DNA from: Aquatica leii
Taxonomy: Eukaryota; Arthropoda; Insecta; Coleoptera; Lampyridae
Length of the DNA: 64,000 nt
Reading direction: 5' to 3'
Assembly (NCBI GenBank): GCA_035610365.1
Contig: CM069437.1
Coordinates: 32,011,507-32,075,506, forward strand
In this document: positions 60,901-64,000 of the stretch, in pieces
Layout of the letters: every line of letters begins with the position of its first letter
Position numbering within the stretch: the first letter of the stretch is position 1
Translations under genes and position numbers: made by a program
The notes under the pieces: generated by a model
The model's database searches: none
The model's input: only the letters and a program-made list of their open reading frames with translations
Told to the model about the DNA's origin: nothing

Positions 60901-61364
60901 GATTGGGCTTGCACAAAAATAACTTGCGCTATGCCAGTATCTCGTACTAAAAGAGGTACTTATACTTTATTAGCTTATATTAAATAGTAAGTGTTTGTAA
61001 AATAAGTTACGACATCGGTCTTCTTAAAAACCCTTTTTAACGCCTAAGTGAAAACAAAAACACCTGTAAGAATATTTTACAAATGCTTCCAACAAAACAC
61101 ATCAAACACTAAATATTCTTACAAGTATTTTTGTTTTCAGATACCGCAGTAGCGCCAGATCTAAAGAACACACCCTGTGCACCAAACGATTCTTTCAAAC
61201 TTGATTGCAACACTTGCTATTGCAAAAACGACAAAAGTGGTTACTTGTGCACTGAAAATATATGCACACCAGTCGAATCAAATATAACCACATCTTCAAA
61301 CGCAACAACAACTACTCAAATTCCTGACAAAAACATTAAGGCCAACTCCACTAATACATCATAG
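51915..61364 (+). CDS. Secreted pacifastin-type multi-inhibitor precursor, 31 domains
   Basis: Predicted 32-exon gene encoding about 1,391 residues. Exon 1 (51,915-51,972) encodes a signal peptide (MTMRSLIILSVCVFVSAYA). Each later exon encodes one domain with six cysteines, typically C-x9-C-N-x-C-x-C...W-A-C-T-x3-C, the pacifastin pattern, ending in Lys-Arg-Gly or Lys-Arg-Ser/Asn. Exons: 52,230-52,358; 52,464-52,598; 53,272-53,397; then 24 exons of exactly 129 bases starting at 53,502, 53,956, 54,188, 54,383, 54,614, 54,830, 55,061, 55,293, 55,502, 55,734, 55,966, 56,175, 56,407, 56,639, 56,848, 57,080, 57,289, 57,521, 57,730, 57,958, 58,621, 58,850, 59,507, 59,736; then 60,441-60,566; 60,626-60,769; 60,818-60,955; 61,141-61,364. 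All introns are phase 1 and GT..AG. Pacifastins inhibit serine proteases; the predicted P1 residue (after C-T) is mostly Lys, implying trypsin-like targets. KR sites suggest cleavage into about 40-residue inhibitors. The last domain has an Asn/Thr-rich tail with N-glycosylation sites. Which exons are spliced together is unproven. Confidence 0.88.
52230..53397 (+). other. Divergent first three pacifastin exons
   Basis: Domain 1 (52,230-52,358) is the most divergent: the Asn after the second Cys is Gly, and C-I-K-S-D-C replaces C-T-x3-C. Its donor is GTTAAT after AAGAGAA. If unspliced, the frame stops at TAA 52,361-52,363, which would give a one-domain secreted peptide. Domain 2 (52,464-52,598) has P1 Lys and ends RRDKRG. 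Domain 3 (53,272-53,397) has Glu at P1 (C-T-E-M-F-C), so it should not act on trypsin-like targets. The intron before domain 3 is 673 bases, the longest in the gene. Confidence 0.75.
53734..53850 (+). pseudogene. Dead pacifastin exon inside the array
   Basis: The sequence aligns with neighbouring exons from its TAG acceptor to the end, but it has lost about 12 bases around the CNxCxC block. It carries a frame stop (TCAAGATGA), has AGT for the Cys in W-A-C (reads TGGGCTAGTACA), and has AAATAA where the donor G-GT should be. Without a donor it should be skipped. All neighbours are phase 1-1, so skipping keeps the frame. Confidence 0.8.
55293..57858 (+). repeat. Nested tandem repeat of pacifastin exons (A-B-C units)
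   Basis: Three exon types alternate. A has NKLDDCNTCQC and KKFCLKSKRG. B has DTGDEC, NKMDDCNSCRC and KKFCPKVKRG. C has NKLDDCNTCQC and KKFCPKVKRG. The order is A B C (55,293), A B C (55,966), A B (56,639), A B (57,080), A B (57,521). Unit spacing is 673, 673, 441 and 441 bases. Introns (80-103 bases) are almost identical between copies, as are the exons, which points to recent unequal crossing-over or conversion. The final B exon (57,730) has PKAKRG and starts the next repeat family. Confidence 0.9.
57730..60340 (+). repeat. Triplicated unit of about 886 bases with two exons and a long intron
   Basis: Units start at 57,730, 58,621 and 59,507 (spacing 891 and 886). Each has a B-like exon (PKAKRG), a 99-100-base intron, an E-type exon (57,958; 58,850; 59,736; sequence GSVGPA.WACT..MxCPKHKRG) and a 528-576-base intron that is conserved between copies, with a (TTA)n tract near 58,558 and 59,448. 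The E exons differ at P1: Asp, Lys, Arg. Confidence 0.9.
60441..61364 (+). other. Divergent last four pacifastin exons
   Basis: These do not belong to the repeated families. Domain 28 (60,441-60,566) has Gln at P1 and ends KVKRS. Domain 29 (60,626-60,769) has VCTKRSC and a longer tail with a PINLPK linker. Domain 30 (60,818-60,955) has WACTKITC and a linker AMPVSRTKRG. Domain 31 (61,141-61,364) lacks Trp before the fifth Cys (GYLCTENIC), has Glu at P1, and continues into an Asn/Thr/Ser-rich tail ending TAG 61,362-61,364. Confidence 0.8.
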
Positions 61365-61448
61365 AACTAAATATATTTAAAAAAAAAGTTTTAGTATTTA
61401 AGTTGCACCAGTATTTAACCATGTAGTAATTAACAATTTACGGTATTC

Positions 61449-61454
61449 AATAAA
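61449..61454 (+). terminator. Polyadenylation signal of the pacifastin gene
   Basis: AATAAA lies 85 bases after the stop codon and is the only canonical signal before the opposing gene's stop at 61,564. Confidence 0.55.
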
Positions 61455-61563
61455 TAATATTTTCAGGTGAATGAAAGCTGAACTAAACCAGAAGAAAACA
61501 AACAAACATTTTTATATGTGAGCTGTCGACAATTTTTTTAAAATAAAACGTTTACAAATTGAT

Positions 61564-64000
61564 TTAACCTGATATTATTCTACCTTGAAAATTATTTCTT
61601 ATATCCTCGTCAACTCCATCGTGATCGTAGTCGTCGTCATCTTCATCTTCTGTTACTGTTATAACTGAAAGATCAATAAGTGGTGTTGTTACATTTAAAC
61701 TTGATTTAGTACTGTCTTCGATAATCGTTTCTTTTTTATTATCTGGTATATACGTAGTCATTTCTTCATCGACATCTCCATTCTCTGTATCTGAAAATTC
61801 ATTACCTGAACCTTCTACGATTGCAACAACTGTGGTTTTTTCAACTATGTCTGGATGTTTAATAGTAGAACTTGGCGAATCAATATCTATTTCATCAGTA
61901 TTTGTTCCACTTTTATTTTTATAAGTAACGCCAGCAAATGAAGTTGTAACTGTTGAAGTTCTATTAGTAAAATTGTCTTTAACTGTTGACGTTTCTGTGA
62001 TATTTTCTCCATTATCGTTATCCGTTAAATCATTACCAGAACCTTCTAAAACAACATCTCCTTTTTCAGTTGTTATTAAATACTCTATTCGAGTTGATAA
62101 ATTACGTTCGGGCACATACATAGGGAAAGATTCAGTACTCGTGCTATTCGTACCATTGTCTTCTACTGTTGCCGTTTCTGTAATATTTTCTTCATTGACA
62201 TCGCCCGGTTCGTTATCGGTTAAATCGTGACCAGAACCTTCTAAAGCAACATCTACTTTTTCAGTGATTAAATCATCTATTCGAGTTGTTAAATTACGTT
62301 CGGGCACATACATAGGGAAAGATTCAGTACTCGTGCGATTCGTAAAATTGTCTTCTACTGTTGCCGTTTCCGTGATATTTTCTTCATTGACATCGCCCGG
62401 TTCGTTATCGGTTAAATCGTTATCTGAACCTTCTAAAGCAACATCTACTTTTTCAGTTGTTATTAAATCCTCTATTCGAGTTGATAAATTACGTTCGGGC
62501 ACATACATAGGGAAAGATTCAGTACTCGTGCTATTCGTACCATTGTCTTCTACTGTTGCCGTTTCTGTAATATTTTCTTCATTGACATCGCCCGGTTCGT
62601 CATCGGTTAAATCGTTACCAGAACCTTCTAAAGCAACATCTACTTTTTCAGTGATTAAACCCTCTATTCGAGTTGTTAAATTACGTTCGGGCACATACAT
62701 AGGGAAAGATTCAGTACTCGTGCTATTAGTAAAATTGTCTTCTGCTGTTGGCGTTTCTGTGATATTTTCTTCATTGTCATCGCCAGGTTCGTCATCGGTT
62801 AAATCGTTACCAGAACCTTCAAAACCAACATTTCCTTTTTCAGTTGTTATCAAATAATCTGTTGATGAATTACGTTCGGGTATATATGTAGGAAAAGATT
62901 CAGAACTCGTGCGTATATTTTCAATTGCAGATTGATTAGCGTTATGAGTTGAAGCAGTTGTATCGGGGGTAAAATATGTGTCAAAACCAAAATCTTTGTC
63001 GGTTGGAGGTATATTTGAAGTAGTGTGTTTATCACGCGCTGGTTTAAAAGTTGTCATACGATCGTCGTCAGGAAAAACTATGTTGTCGTATGTGTCACCA
63101 CCACGCCCACTTCCACTTCCTTGAATTACATCTTCGTCGTCAATAATATGCGTACTGGAAGTGGATGTAAAGTCTTTTTCGCTTGAGACTTTATCTTCAT
63201 CATCGTTAGTGTAAAAACCTCCAGATCCTTCGACATCTTCTTCATTTTTTGTGTTGGTTGTAAGTTTTGTAAATTGTTCAGTAACAGTAAGTAAAATTGT
63301 AGTTTTCGTAGTAACTTCCGTTTCATCTGTAATAATCGTTAATTATGTTATTTTTAATGCATTGTTTCAATGTTTTACCTGTACCACCTACGTCAACAAT
63401 CCAGTTGGAAACATTGCTTGTATTCTGCGTGCTTTCCGTAGATTTATCGTAAATTGTAGTCTCCAAAGTTTCCATTTGTGTGACTGCAGTGTCTGTGTCA
63501 GAAAACCTATCGGCAATAGTAATGTTTTCTTCTTCGATAGAATTTGTGCTAGAAACTTCTTCGCTTTTGTCACTAAAATTAGTGGTCGTTTCGATAATAA
63601 TTGATGCCGAGTTATTTTCGGTAATGGTGATATCTTCAGTTACATTATCTACTTCGGTTGTATAAATTAATTCTGTTTCTTTAGCGTTTAATTCCGTATA
63701 TCCGTCTGTAGTGACAATGGGCAATGGGATTTTTTCGCCATTTTTGTTGACCGCTACTACACAAACCTTATGAATATAGCAATCACTCCTACAACATTTA
63801 TATCCTTGTGGACACATTTTGTCCGAAGCGCATCGGTATTTAACATTGTAAATCAAAGGCGCGCGACAATTTTGCACGACAGGACAATATTCAACGTTTG
63901 GGTATTCTAAAACAAACTAATTTATAATAATAATAAATTCGTTAACAGTAACTTACCAATTTCACAGTTGACAGCAACAAAAATCACAACGACCGCAACG
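61564..64000 (-). CDS. Secreted WAP-domain protein with acidic Ser-Gly repeat tail (5' end outside window)
   Basis: Three exons are visible on the reverse strand. Exon 63,957-64,000 (partial) encodes a hydrophobic signal-peptide end (VAVVVIFVAVNC); it splices at GTAAGT, phase 1. Exon 63,379-63,906 encodes an eight-cysteine WAP (four-disulfide core) domain with spacing C3-x5-C4-x5-C5-C6-x3-C7-x5-C8 (CASDKMCPQGYKCCRSDC within it), then Thr/Glu-rich sequence. Exon 61,564-63,326 encodes the rest: an acidic, Thr/Ser-rich tail of about 587 codons with 64-residue repeats. WAP domains often inhibit serine proteases or are antimicrobial. The tail has many N-x-S/T sites and E-G-S-G motifs followed by acidic residues, the classic glycosaminoglycan attachment context, so a proteoglycan-like product is possible. 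The start codon lies beyond the window. I do not know a named orthologue. The gene converges on the pacifastin gene, 199 bases apart stop to stop. Confidence 0.8.
61990..62900 (-). repeat. Tandem coding repeat of about 192 bases (64 residues)
   Basis: Five copies can be aligned by the block ACGTTCGGGCACATACAT on the forward strand, at 62,104, 62,296, 62,491, 62,683 and (variant) 62,872. Spacing is 192, 195, 192 and 189, always a multiple of three. Each protein unit has FPMYVPERN, then L(I/T)TEKVDVALEGSG, then NDLTD(D/N)EPGD, then NEENITETATVEDN. One unit has Ser-Asp in place of Ser-Gly at the acidic site. Confidence 0.85.

Noticed and set aside
61973-62857. Forward frames opposite the WAP gene tail, with a repeated RSGTYIGKDSVLV
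   Set aside because: They are antisense shadows of the repeat-rich acidic tail; the reverse strand has the spliced signal peptide, the WAP domain and one uninterrupted frame of 587 codons.

Overview
This is a gene-poor, AT-rich stretch of an arthropod nuclear genome, most likely an insect. The evidence is phase-1 introns with GT..AG borders, many decayed eukaryotic transposons, and a pacifastin gene, a protease-inhibitor family known from arthropods. I cannot fix the order. There is no bacterial gene, rRNA, tRNA or CRISPR array.

Layout. Positions 1-51,850 are a transposon graveyard. In order: a broken Tc1/mariner-type transposase (1-1,204); a hairpin MITE (about 3,047-3,194); a purine-rich LINE with a 15-bp target duplication (3,660-7,635) inserted in an older decayed ORF (about 3,240-8,910); a pogo-like fragment (9,838-10,023); a reverse-strand Ty1/copia element without its upstream LTR (16,185-20,504) abutting a BEL/Pao remnant (20,523-22,476); a reverse-strand Ty3/gypsy remnant (about 22,990-25,908); a lone LTR (about 25,970-26,840); a hAT element with both terminal repeats and a perfect 8-bp duplication (29,627-32,789); an R1-like LINE split by a piggyBac-like element (38,060-41,570); a second, deleted gypsy element (about 43,740-46,460) whose LTR is related to the lone one; and two further transposase fragments (46.6 and 47.1-47.7 kb).

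Positions 51,860-64,000 hold two host genes facing each other. The forward gene (51,915-61,364) has a signal-peptide exon followed by 31 intact exons. Each encodes one six-cysteine pacifastin-type domain ending in a Lys-Arg site. The predicted secreted precursor is about 1,391 residues. The array grew by nested tandem duplications with periods of about 673, 441 and 886 bp. One dead exon remains inside it, and two otherwise identical exons differ only at the three bases of the predicted P1 (specificity) codon.

The reverse gene (61,564 to beyond 64,000) has a signal peptide, one eight-cysteine WAP domain and a long acidic Thr/Ser-rich tail. The tail has 64-residue repeats carrying Ser-Gly sites of the glycosaminoglycan-attachment type. 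Both products are predicted to be secreted and to carry protease-inhibitor-type domains. The two genes end about 200 bp apart. A shared role in controlling extracellular proteases is an inference.
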